Below, in pieces: positions 35,999 through 44,234 of a stretch of 64,000 nt of DNA; within the stretch, counting starts at the first letter, position 1; each line of letters starts with the position of its first letter. Under the pieces are notes generated by a model. It was not told the origin of the DNA, did no database searches, and saw only the letters and a list, made by a program, of their open reading frames with translations. The stretch is from the NCBI GenBank assembly GCA_030247885.1, contig JAPDRO010000001.1, positions 558,001-622,000 of the forward strand, written 5' to 3'. A program made the translations under genes and the position numbers. Source of the DNA: Taxawa tesnikishii (nom. ined.). Lineage: Eukaryota; Ascomycota; Dothideomycetes; Dothideales.

Positions 35999-37433
35999 CT
36001 AAGTTGGTATCCATAGTCGCCTACCGCCTCTCATCCTGTTATTCGGGGCCGGGCGAGAGAATGAATCGGGATCGATAGGTCCGCTGCCGTTATCGCGAGC
36101 ACTACCTCTATCAGAGAAGCCACCGCGACTTCGAACAGATCCTCTGAAATTTCCACGAGGGCTACCACGGGCTGGAGCCGTTTGCGGAGAACGGGAGAAT
36201 TGGTTTGGATCCACGACCTTCTTGTTGCTGCTGGGTGTCTGTGGAGTCATCATGGCAGCGGGGGCGCGAGGAGTACGTCTAAACAGGACCTCATCCTCGT
36301 CATTGTCGCTGACGCTGCCTTTCAGGTCGTCGACATTTTCGTGGGCTGCAGCATTCTTGTCAATGGCTGGTAATGCGGGAGTCTGGGTTCCATTCTGTTC
36401 GTTTTCCTTCTTCTGCACAAGCTGTCTGTTTCGTAGTTCTCTTCCCTCCCTAGCTACGACATAGCGAATATCGCTCAGTGTCTTGGAGCGAATCCCAAAA
36501 CCTTGAGCGATCTTGTTTTTGAATGGGTCGTCTGATAGAAAAATAAAATTCTCCAAGGCAGCCTCTGGGTCTTGTTCTTGGTGGATGCGCCAAAGGATGT
36601 AGTTGAACAAAGGTCGCAGTTGTTGCGGGACGCCTGACTTCGCGACTCCGTCTTCTGCGCTCTCTCCGCTAAGGGCGGGTGCGTTCGACCCGATTGCAAG
36701 TGGATCCGGGGAACGGACAGACCTGGTGGTCTTTGCCGGACTGGACGGCAGTGACAAAGGACTAACAGAATGAGCGGCCTTTGAGGAAGGAGCCGCAGAG
36801 CCAGAAATTTGAGATTCCACGGAACTGATCGAGCCGCGACTCCCCTGCTGCTAATGTGAAGCTGGTCCAACGAGTTCTGTGAAGATCAGTGACTGGGAGT
36901 TTACCCGAGCACGTCTTGCAGCAAGCATAACACATTCCCGATGTTTTGGAGGGCAAGGACGGAAAGAAGCGCATACCTCTTGCTCTGCAATCGCGTCTGC
37001 AGCATCTCCCTCCTCCAGGTCGTTTTCTGAAAACAATGTCTTTGGGAGGGCGAACTTCTCTACCTGTGCCCAAGTGTCGAATTTCTCGTAACCGCCCTGA
37101 AGAGTGACGCGATCGGGATGATCGGTAGTGGCGGTGTCGAGCCACAGTAAAGCCTCCTCTGCCTCGCTGGCGATACGGCCGGTTCCTTCCTTGAGACGGC
37201 TCGTCTGCTCGAGCGCTATACAGTCTTAGCCTCCCTACAAATCTGTGCGTGTCCGAAAACATACTGTAGAGTGGTACGAAAAGACGTATCTGACCGCCCA
37301 CGACCCACTTCCTTATGCCATCTCTTGTGCTCTTTTTCGCGCCGGCGACGAGCGCTCTGTCATCGACAATACAGTTGAAGATCTTTCGGGTGGGAAGGGT
37401 GCCCCACGACGGCGGGCGTTGTGTCCGGCGCAT
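35999..37433 (-). CDS. PIN-domain-like protein with Arg/Gly-rich tail
   Basis: Exons 37265-37433, 36977-37215 and 35999-36850 give 419 aa in phase. The start MRRTQRPPSWGTLPTRKIF leads into a PIN-like nuclease fold: NCIVDDRALVAGAKKSTRDG (with the first Asp pair), RKWVVGGQIRLFVPLYTLEQ, then EALLWLDTATTDHPDRV and EKFDTWAQVEKFALPKTLFS. A conserved helical stretch LRPLFNYILWRIHQEQDPEA lies in exon 3, and the end is disordered with RG repeats (RGSPRGNFRGSVRSRGG), usual in RNA-binding proteins. Fungal relatives carry the same core and are described only as PIN-domain proteins. A role in RNA turnover is inferred from domain and tail. No breaks are seen. Confidence 0.65.
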
Positions 37434-38217
37434 GGCGGCAGGAGCGCGTCTACGTTCGGAGCGAGTGTTCTGCTGTAGTGACCGAAGTGAGTTTCTGGAT
37501 ACTGAAATAAACATGGGTATCGAGGCAGAAGCCGGGCGGTTTCAAGCATGCGAAAGCGAACTACGCGCAAAGGCAATAGAGCGTGGTTGTTGAAGCGCGC
37601 TCGCCAACTGAACGTTATGCGCAAGCGCGGCGTGCAATCATAGCGAGAGATGCGGTGCGCTTACCGGAGTCGCAGATGTAGCGAGTGGTGGTTGTTGCCG
37701 CGTCGAATCCATTCAGGTTGATTTCAGCACGGTAAGAATAGATGGAGCATTCTTCAGCCGGCGGCTCATGGCGCGGTACCAGCAGGAGCGACCGCGATGG
37801 AAGGACCTTGCATGTTCCTGGAGCGTGTTTTGCAGAGTGTGTTCTGATTGCCGATGCGGTGGAAGAAGTCTGTGGTGGTGGTGGTGGTGGCGACGAAGCT
37901 GGTCAGGCTCATGGTTCGCTGTGAGCGTCTGTCATGGGGAGGTGGATAGCACGTCTGACCCAGGGTGAGGCAGAGGCATGCGAATTGCGAATTGCGAAGG
38001 CCGGTCGGCTGGCTGGCTGGCCGGCTGTGCTGGTTGGCCGGCTGTGCTGGTTGGCCGGCTGTGCTGGCTGTGTGAAACTAGTGGGGTTTAAGCGTACGCC
38101 ATTGTGCGCCGGGAAGAGAAGGCGGGCTTGGACATCATCGCTCGAGGTTACTTGAACAGGCAATATTTTCAGCCACTTTTCTTGGTACACGTTGATTATC
38201 ATAGTACCCCATCTATC
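37434..38217. other. intergenic region left of the transposon
   Basis: The 784-base spacer contains the PIN-gene promoter, a GGT triplet run at about 37873-37890 and a 17-base tandem repeat near 38020. Before the transposon inserted, its right part would have been next to the dehydrogenase gene and may include that gene's original promoter. Open frames here are repeat-driven and not credible genes. Confidence 0.4.
38020..38070. repeat. tandem repeat, three copies of a 17-base unit
   Basis: The unit CCGGCTGTGCTGGTTGG is repeated three times with a change in the last copy, following a short GGCT run. It is GC-rich, non-coding and has no spacers of the CRISPR kind. Confidence 0.75.
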
Positions 38218-38219
38218 TA

Positions 38220-38244
38220 TGATACCTCGGCAAAAGTCTGCGTA
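38220..38244 (+). repeat. left terminal inverted repeat of the Tc1/mariner element
   Basis: These 25 bases match the reverse complement of 39543-39567 without mismatch. TA immediately precedes them. Confidence 0.95.
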
Positions 38245-38409
38245 ATTCCCCGAATCCTCCGAATCCAGAAGCCTACCCTCTGATGCACCACCCTATGCCC
38301 TGTACCTATAACACTAGCAATTAACTAGCAAACTGAGTATGGAATAGTTCAGATCTTGGAGGTTTGCATGGCAACTCAGGAATAGTGATTTTCTTCAGTA
38401 TCTAGTGTA

Positions 38410-39488
38410 CTAGCCATCATTCTGAAGGCAAGCCTGGATCCTATCCACCATACTCACAACACAGTTATACACTGCATTACTACTGATATGATCCCAAGCA
38501 TGTACAAGGGCATCTTCCATCCTTTCATGTACAAAGTCATTACCACCACTCCATAGATCCATGCCAGGATATAGCTGAAAGAGCTGCTTTTTGAGCATAG
38601 CCCATACATGCTCAATGGGGTTCAGATCTGGTGAGTATGCAGGCCAGTCTTCCACCAGTTTGATGCCTTCCTTTCTGAAAAAGCTGCTGTCTTTCTGGCT
38701 GTGTGTATACCAGCGTTATCTTGCTGGAATAGCAGGTCCTTATGGTACATAGGAAGTAGGCCCATAGTAAGAGCATCAATGTATGAGTTTGCTGAGTACC
38801 CTTGCCTCTTTGACTCCATATCCCTACGCATAACAATCAATTCAGTCTTGTAGTTGCTATATATGCTAGCCCATACCATCACACGTATGTCCTTGCTCTT
38901 GTTGAATGGTTGAACCTTGTCTTTCTGGTATGCTTGGCCAGTAGCACGCCATACATAGGCAGCTGGTTTACCAGATCCACGCTCTACAGAGCACTCATCT
39001 GAAAAGATGACTTTTAGCCAGTCTTCAACACTCCAGTCTTTGTGTAATTCACACCATTCTCTTCTCCTTTCAGCTGAGGCTTCTGACAACAAAGGTCTCT
39101 TCTTGGCAATCCAATCCTTGATGCCTTGGTCCTTCAGAACTCGGTAGACTGTAGCATGGCTGCAATCCAGCTGGAGATCCTTCAAAAGCTGGCCATAGTT
39201 GTGAAATGGATATTTACGCGCATAACGCACAATTGTACGCTTTGTGCGCTCTGTACAAGCTTGTGGACGGCCCATGCGAGGTTTGGAGACACCGTGTAGT
39301 CGCTGAGAGGACCTTTTGATAGTAGTACTAATGGTACTGGCTGTAAGGTTGAAGATCTCGCGTATTTGACGCTGTGGTACACCAGCAATAGCCATTCCAA
39401 CGATCTGATTTCTTGTAGCTGGTGAGATCTCAGTATTGCGACGTCTATTACGCGGTATCACAGCAAGAGCACGAGTTTGTGGCGCCAT
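38410..39488 (-). CDS. Tc1-like DDE transposase
   Basis: The start is MAPQTRALAVIPRNRR. Two helix-turn-helix regions follow (ATRNQIVGMAIAGVPQRQIR and YGQLLKDLQLDCSHATVYRV) for binding the inverted repeats. The catalytic core has IFSDECSVERG (first Asp), LLFQQDNAGIHTARKTAAF (second Asp) and PAYSPDLNPIEHVW (third acid, Glu), with about 35 residues between the second Asp and the Glu. The frame changes between KTAAF and RKEGIKLVEDW at a five-base run (plus-strand A, 38678-38682); one more base would give 359 aa. Because the same -1 pattern appears in host genes, the transposase may in reality be whole. Confidence 0.9.
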
Positions 39489-39542
39489 AGTGGTGGTTGA
39501 ATTGATAGAGTGTTATTCTAGCTGACGCGTCGCGCGAATCTG

Positions 39543-39567
39543 TACGCAGACTTTTGCCGAGGTATCA
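39543..39567 (-). repeat. right terminal inverted repeat of the Tc1/mariner element
   Basis: Exact inverted copy of the left repeat, followed by the TA target duplication at 39568-39569. Confidence 0.95.
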
Positions 39568-39598
39568 TATGTGATACTGGGTACCTGTAATCCACAAC

Positions 39599-40342
39599 AT
39601 GAGGATTCTCATCACCGGCGCCGCATCTGGACTGGGCAAAGCGTTCGTCGAGGCTTTTGGACGTGACAACAACAACAACCACATCATAGCCATCGACAAG
39701 AGCCGTGACTTCAGCACCAATTCGCAATGCCCGGCAGTGGTCGAATGTCTTGCGGGCACCGATGTCACCGACGATCGGTCCATGAGAGCGCTCGCCGGCT
39801 CCAAGTCAGTCATAGACCAGCCGATCGACCTCGTCATCCACAGCGCAGGCATTCGTGGCCTCGTTCCCGCCGCTGAGGATGCGCAGCCGGACAGTGTTGC
39901 AGCTGCCGAGACAATGCATGTCATGGACATGGATACATTGATGCGGACCTTTCAAGTCAACGCCGCGGGGACATTTCTATTGCTCCGGACCGTCTTGCCC
40001 AACCTCAAACTTTCGAGACACGAGGGCAGGCAACCGAAAGTCATCATCATGTCTTCGCGCATGGGCAGCGTAGGGGCGAACACAGGCGGGAGCGCATATG
40101 CCTATCGAGCGAGCAAGGCGGCATTGAATGCGATCGTCAAGAGTTTTAGTATCGACGTGCCGGAGGTGACATTCATACTTTGCCACCCGGGGCGCGTGGA
40201 GACGAAGTTGGTGAGGTACAAGGAAGAGGGTGCCATCAGTGCTGAAGAGAGCGTGAGAGGCCTACTAACACTGATTGAGAAATGGGGAGAGCGGGACAGT
40301 GGCAAGTTTTTCGATCGGTTCGGGGAACCGATACAATGGTGA
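39599..40342 (+). CDS. short-chain dehydrogenase/reductase
   Basis: A classical SDR of 247 aa in one exon. The cofactor loop TGAASGLG (residues 6-13) starts right after the first beta strand, so the N-terminus is complete. HSAG, the equivalent of the NNAG motif, is at about 81-84, the catalytic Ser in IIMSSRMGSVG and the Tyr/Lys pair in YAYRASKAA at about 165-173. LCHPGRVETKL matches the usual loop after the active site. Substrate and cofactor preference cannot be told; an acidic residue after the second strand (AIDKSRD) slightly favours NAD. The Tc1/mariner element sits just upstream, so the present promoter is new or displaced. Confidence 0.85.
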   Translation: MRILITGAASGLGKAFVEAFGRDNNNNHIIAIDKSRDFSTNSQCPAVVECLAGTDVTDDRSMRALAGSKSVIDQPIDLVIHSAGIRGLVPAAEDAQPDSVAAAETMHVMDMDTLMRTFQVNAAGTFLLLRTVLPNLKLSRHEGRQPKVIIMSSRMGSVGANTGGSAYAYRASKAALNAIVKSFSIDVPEVTFILCHPGRVETKLVRYKEEGAISAEESVRGLLTLIEKWGERDSGKFFDRFGEPIQW

Positions 40343-40436
40343 TGATGTGAAGCATGCGAGATCATCCCGAACGTAACACACCAACTCAACGAATAGAAGG
40401 ATGGAATGCACAAGGCATTCAATTGTGAACAAATGC

Positions 40437-41223
40437 TCACGCTGTCTCTTGGTCTTTTGTTTCCCCTCCCTGGTTTCCCTCCTCCTCCTCCGGTAGGTCC
40501 CTCTTGACAAACTTCTCGAGCTGGGCCAGCCGATCTTCATACACTCCGATAACAGCTTCCATGCCTGCGACCACATCCTGCTGGCTTTTCTTTTCGTCTT
40601 GGTCCTTGCTCTTCCTGTAGCCTTCCGTTCCCTTCACACGCAACATCAGTCCCCCAAGGGCCTGATCAGGACCCGCATCGGTCCACGAAGGCGCTTGACT
40701 AACAACGGTGTTGGATATCTGCCAGCTCGAACCGAGCGATTGCGCCGAAGCTATTGTTCTGCCGTCCGAAGCCACATCCAACAATACAAAACGTTCCTGC
40801 ATTGGCACATCCCGCTTTTCGGTCCGTTGCTCGGCGTATAAGGATTCCACGACTGCCGACGTAATGATATCCGGGTCATCGTCAGAAAAGACGTAGTGTA
40901 CTGACGGATGATGATGTTCTCCGGTCTCTGCCTCCTCGATCAAGGTAAAGAAAGGGCGAAAGATTGCAGGCGGCAACAGCTGGCCATCGTGTGGTTCTAT
41001 GTAAGATTCATCCTCTCCTTCCTCTGCACCTGCGAAGTTAGCTCCACTGCCCAGACTGGTCAAGCTCTCGCGTTGGCATACCGGAGGATGACTCCGAGGC
41101 TGACTGGCTGCTAGCCCCGGGGCGCTCTTGCCGGGGCGGTAGCGATGACCGACCAGGAGCAGTTTTATCGCCTAAATGCTGCGTCTTGAAATGCGTCGAT
41201 AGTTCATGTTTAGGAAGCGACAT
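40437..41223 (-). CDS. conserved acidic fungal protein, unknown function
   Basis: Exons 41082-41223 and 40437-41029, split by a 52-base intron (GTATGC..GCTAAC..CGCAG), give 244 aa. The start MSLPKHELSTHFKTQHLGDK has His residues that could be the remains of a zinc-binding half. After a Ser-rich linker come an acidic part and the segment PHDGQLLPPAIFRPFFTLIE. Later HHHPSVHYVFSDDDPDIIT suggests a compact domain, and the end (VYEDRLAQLEKFVKRDLPEE) is a probable coiled coil with a Glu-rich tail. I know no function for it. It is transcribed towards the end of the dehydrogenase gene, with stops only 94 bases apart. The model has no breaks. Confidence 0.65.
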
Positions 41224-41636
41224 GACATGTTCGAGTCGTGAGCAACAATGGGAGAGTTGACAGGCCGCGAGGGGTTGGTGTTGATCTATCGATAGTGACT
41301 AAGCTGGGGAAGTCTTGGCACTTTCATGTGATTTGATGTGATGATCCTGATCTGGTCAGACAGATGGTACCAGACGGGTGAAGTAGGTGGAGTATCTGTC
41401 ATCGGACCCGCTGTAGTTGGAGAGTGTCAGAGTTGGAGAGTGTCAGAGTTGGAGAGTGTCAGAAATGGGGCGGGCTCAGCGGTGGGCATACGTACGAAGT
41501 AGAGGACAGAATTGGGCGTAGTGCGGAGTTCAAGGCGAGATGTGCAAGAAGAGTCAGGACGACACGGCTGACTGTCGGACCGTCTTGCTGTGAAGGGTAC
41601 ATAAGGGAGGACGTCGCAGTAGCCGGGGTTGTATTG
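41224..41636. other. intergenic region with tandem repeat
   Basis: The 413-base spacer lies upstream of the acidic-protein gene and beyond the end of apc11. A 16-base tandem repeat occupies 41415-41462. No gene is supported. Confidence 0.4.
41415..41462. repeat. tandem repeat, three copies of a 16-base unit
   Basis: The unit AGTTGGAGAGTGTCAG is repeated exactly three times head to tail. It lies about 190 bases upstream of the acidic-protein gene start, in its probable promoter. Confidence 0.9.
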
Positions 41637-42102
41637 CTACGCAGCGGTAGCAGTCTGCCTGCGGTCGTGGCTGGGGCTGCTGTCTGCGCCCCTGGGCTCG
41701 AATACTGAAGGAAAACGGTGAGCATGGATTTCTTGTCGACGCCTCGAAAGCAGCTTACCCTGACGGCACATGGGACATCTCTCTTGACTCGATTCCTGCT
41801 TGAGCCACGTTTCCAGACAGTGCTGTACACTGTCAACCCCACGGTCATGAGGGCGCTAGGCGAACATACGTACCATGTGGAAGGAATGCGCGCACTTGCC
41901 CATGACTAGCAGCAGTCAGCTTCCTTCGTTCCGTGTTGGGACCTGCTCGAGCCGACATACTGATGGGGCAATCGTCGCCGGGGAATTTGCACTTGGGGCA
42001 TGTGCCGTCGAACTGAACACGACAGATGCCGCACACATCGTCTTCGGGCATGTCCCACCGCCACGCGGCCACGGCGTGGTAAGAGACAATGTTGACCTTC
42101 AT
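41637..42102 (-). CDS. apc11: anaphase-promoting complex subunit 11, RING-H2
   Basis: APC11 is the catalytic RING subunit of the APC/C ubiquitin ligase that drives exit from mitosis. Four exons (41961-42102, 41874-41905 of only 32 bases, 41759-41822, 41637-41704) give 101 aa with correct phases. MKVNIVSYHAVAAWRWDMPE is the family start; zinc ligands follow in DDVCGICRVQFDGTCPKCK, GDDCPI, GKCAHSFHMHCLETW and RCPMCRQ. The usual end after the last RING Cys is a short aromatic stretch; here the fourth exon adds a polar tail, VFEPRGADSSPSHDRRQTA, so its C-terminus is longer than in yeast. If intron 3 is retained the protein would end soon after the RING. Confidence 0.93.
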
Positions 42103-42842
42103 CTGCTCGTCCGTTGCAGCTTGTTCTGTCGCAAACGTGTGTTAGGAGTCAGGTTTGAACAAGCACAAGTATACCACCGTACCTGTCGAAGTTGTGCTGC
42201 CGCTTCAAAAGACGATCTACACTGTCGGGCATCGGCAAAGAAGACCCTGACGGCGCGCGTCGCGCAGCAACGAACAATCCTACGAAGCTTATTAGCCTTT
42301 ATGCGCTATTATGAACGGAATGCATGGCGCGCCTTCCTTATAGTACAACTATATAACTATACAGCTGTGCGGTTATGTAGTTGTGTAGCTGTGTGTACGA
42401 TTGTGCAACTGTGTAGCTGTGTAACCATGTGACTATGTAACTGTGTATATATGCATAACTGACAGGTGACGCCATATCCCCTTCCGAATTCGTGAGCTCC
42501 CCGTTCCTTCCTTGCAGGGCAGGGGAGCTTCCCCACCTTCATGCATTCAGAGCAATGCGCTACGCTATAAGCAACGCTACGCTATAAGCAAGCACGCCGT
42601 CTCTCCAAATCGCGTCCTTGTGTGGACCGGCTCCTGTTAGCCAGGAACTTGGTCGATTGTAACGTCGAAACAGCAAGCAGAAGCGGAAACGGAAGCGGAA
42701 GCGGAAGCGGAAGCATAACCACCATGACTGCGGCTGCCACTGCCACTCTTCTTCTCTGCAACACCTCGCCGCCCTGGGCCCGCGCTCTCTCAAAAGACTC
42801 AGACTTCCGCCATCACCATCACCTTCACCTTCACCATCACCC
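42103..42842. promoter_or_regulatory. divergent intergenic region with simple repeats
   Basis: The 740-base spacer separates two divergent starts. It holds an imperfect repeat built on TGTAGCTGTG-like units at about 42350-42455, a GGAAGC hexamer run at about 42676-42716 and CAC/CAT triplets at about 42810-42843, just before the rhodanese start. A short upstream ORF is described separately. Confidence 0.4.
42350..42455. repeat. imperfect short tandem repeat
   Basis: About ten degenerate units of the type GTAGCTGTGT/GTAACTGTGT follow one another. They are non-coding and lie in a promoter region. Confidence 0.6.
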
Positions 42843-42846
42843 ATGA
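42724..42846 (+). promoter_or_regulatory. upstream ORF overlapping the sulfurtransferase start
   Basis: An ATG at 42724 opens a 40-codon frame (MTAAATATLLLCNTSPPWAR...) whose TGA stop shares bases with the ATG of the main gene (ATGA at 42843-42846). Such overlaps are known to couple termination and reinitiation and could hold down expression. Alternatively it may be an N-terminal extension broken by a missing base, as happens elsewhere in this window, because its composition would suit a mitochondrial presequence. Confidence 0.4.
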
Positions 42847-43857
42847 CCATGGCCTCGAAACGCACATTTACCGGCCTGACCTCCTTCCTCGTCAAGCCTT
42901 CCGATCTCAACGCAGCACTGAAGGAGAGCCCACCATCCAAACTCTCCACTTCACCGCGCGTCATCCCTCTCTGCGCGAGCTGGTTCCTGCCCAACGACCC
43001 GCAGAAGAGGTCCGGCTACCAGGTCTTCAAAGAGGGCCACATCCCCACAGCACGGTATCGCTCTTCACCAGCTCTAAGCTAGCTGTTTCGGTGCTGACGC
43101 CTCGCTCTCCAGCTTCTTCGATCTCGATGCCGTCTCCGATACTTCGTCTCCCTATCCGCACATGCTGCCCTCACCCCGCACTTTCACCACCGCTATGAGA
43201 GAACTCGGCATCCGCCGCGACGACAGCATTGTCGTCTACGACAGCGCCGAGCTCGGCATCTTCAGCGCTCCTCGCGTCGCCTGGACCCTCCGCGTCTTTG
43301 GTCACCCTGCCGTTCACGTCCTCAACAACTACAAGCTATGGCTCGCCGAGGGCTACCCGGTCGAGCGGGGCGAGCAGGCCTCCTTCGAGCCCACCCAATA
43401 TCCCGAACCACACCTGGATGCCAGCAGAGTCGTCGCGTTCGAAGAGGTGCGAGAAGTCGCAAAGGACCACAACAAGGAAGGCGCCGAGGGCGTGCAAATC
43501 CTCGACGCGCGCAGCTTAGGCCGGTGGAAGGGCACCGATCCCGAACCCAGGCCAGGATTGAGTTCGGGTCACATGCCCGGTAGCTTCAGCGTGCCCGTGC
43601 CCGAATTGCTGGATCCGGACACCAAGGCCTTTCTGCCCGCTGACAAGTTGAGGGAGGTCTTTCGGAGCAAAGGAATTGATCCGCAAAAGCCCATCGTCAC
43701 CTCGTGCGGCACGGGAGTCACTGCCACGGTCATCGATGCCGCGCTGCAGGAGGCCGGATTTGGCCATGAGAAGGCTAGAAGGGTGTACGATGGCAGCTGG
43801 ACCGAGTGGGCGCAAAGGGTCACGCCAAGCGACAACTTGATTCTCAAGAGCCAGTAA
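42843..43857 (+). CDS. thiosulfate/3-mercaptopyruvate sulfurtransferase (two rhodanese domains)
   Basis: Exons 42843-43054 and 43113-43857 give 318 aa. Two rhodanese domains follow each other: the first includes VIPLCASWFLPNDPQK, EGHIPTARFFDLDAVSD and HMLPSPRTFTTAMRELGI; the second includes VQILDARSLGRWKGTDPEPR and SGHMPGSFSVPVPEL. The catalytic loop of the second, VTSCGTGVTATV, has the active Cys in the form CGTGVTA, found in mercaptopyruvate-type and TUM1-like enzymes. They pass sulfur to cyanide or thiols and, in yeast TUM1, to tRNA thiolation. Which substrate is used here is not clear. The next Met two codons on (ATGGCC) has a better context and may be the real start. Confidence 0.88.
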
Positions 43858-44234
43858 ACACGTCTGGTGAGTCGGTTACCGAAGAAGCGATGCGCTTGGT
43901 AGCACGTGTTTGTTCGAATCGATGGTGGAGCGATGATACCCTTATGAGTTTGAACAAGGAACTAGCCGGATTTGGCTCTATTGAATGGCTGGTGTTTGTG
44001 CCATGCTTGCTCTAGCAATCTGTTCGTTGCATACAGCAAAGGTGACTGTGCTTCTAGCGATGACGGTCAGTTGGCGAGAGACCAACAACCAACATGAACA
44101 GCTACTTTCTTTCCACTCTACCGACAAGCTGCCCAACCATGATCCGTGCGCAGTGACCGACACGCACGCCTTCCCACTCACTCTACCTTACGCCAACCAA
44201 AGCCGTCCGTTCCCCTCGCCTGCCTCCGTCTCGT
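43858..44234. other. convergent intergenic region
   Basis: The 377-base spacer lies between two converging genes and should be 3' UTR. I see nothing else in it. Confidence 0.4.

Larger units (their letters stand above)
38220..39567 (-). mobile_element. Tc1/mariner DNA transposon, 1348 bases
   Basis: Both ends carry a perfect 25-base terminal inverted repeat beginning TGATACCTCGG (38220-38244 and, inverted, 39543-39567). The element is flanked by TA at 38218-38219 and 39568-39569, the target duplication of the Tc1/mariner superfamily. One transposase gene fills most of it on the minus strand. The identical repeats and near-intact transposase point to a recent insertion. The right end lies only 31 bases before the ATG of the dehydrogenase gene. 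Confidence 0.95.

Noticed and set aside
37909-38202. A 97-codon minus-strand open frame rich in Pro, Ala and Gln
   Set aside because: It is produced by the 17-base tandem repeat and has no start context or homologous features.
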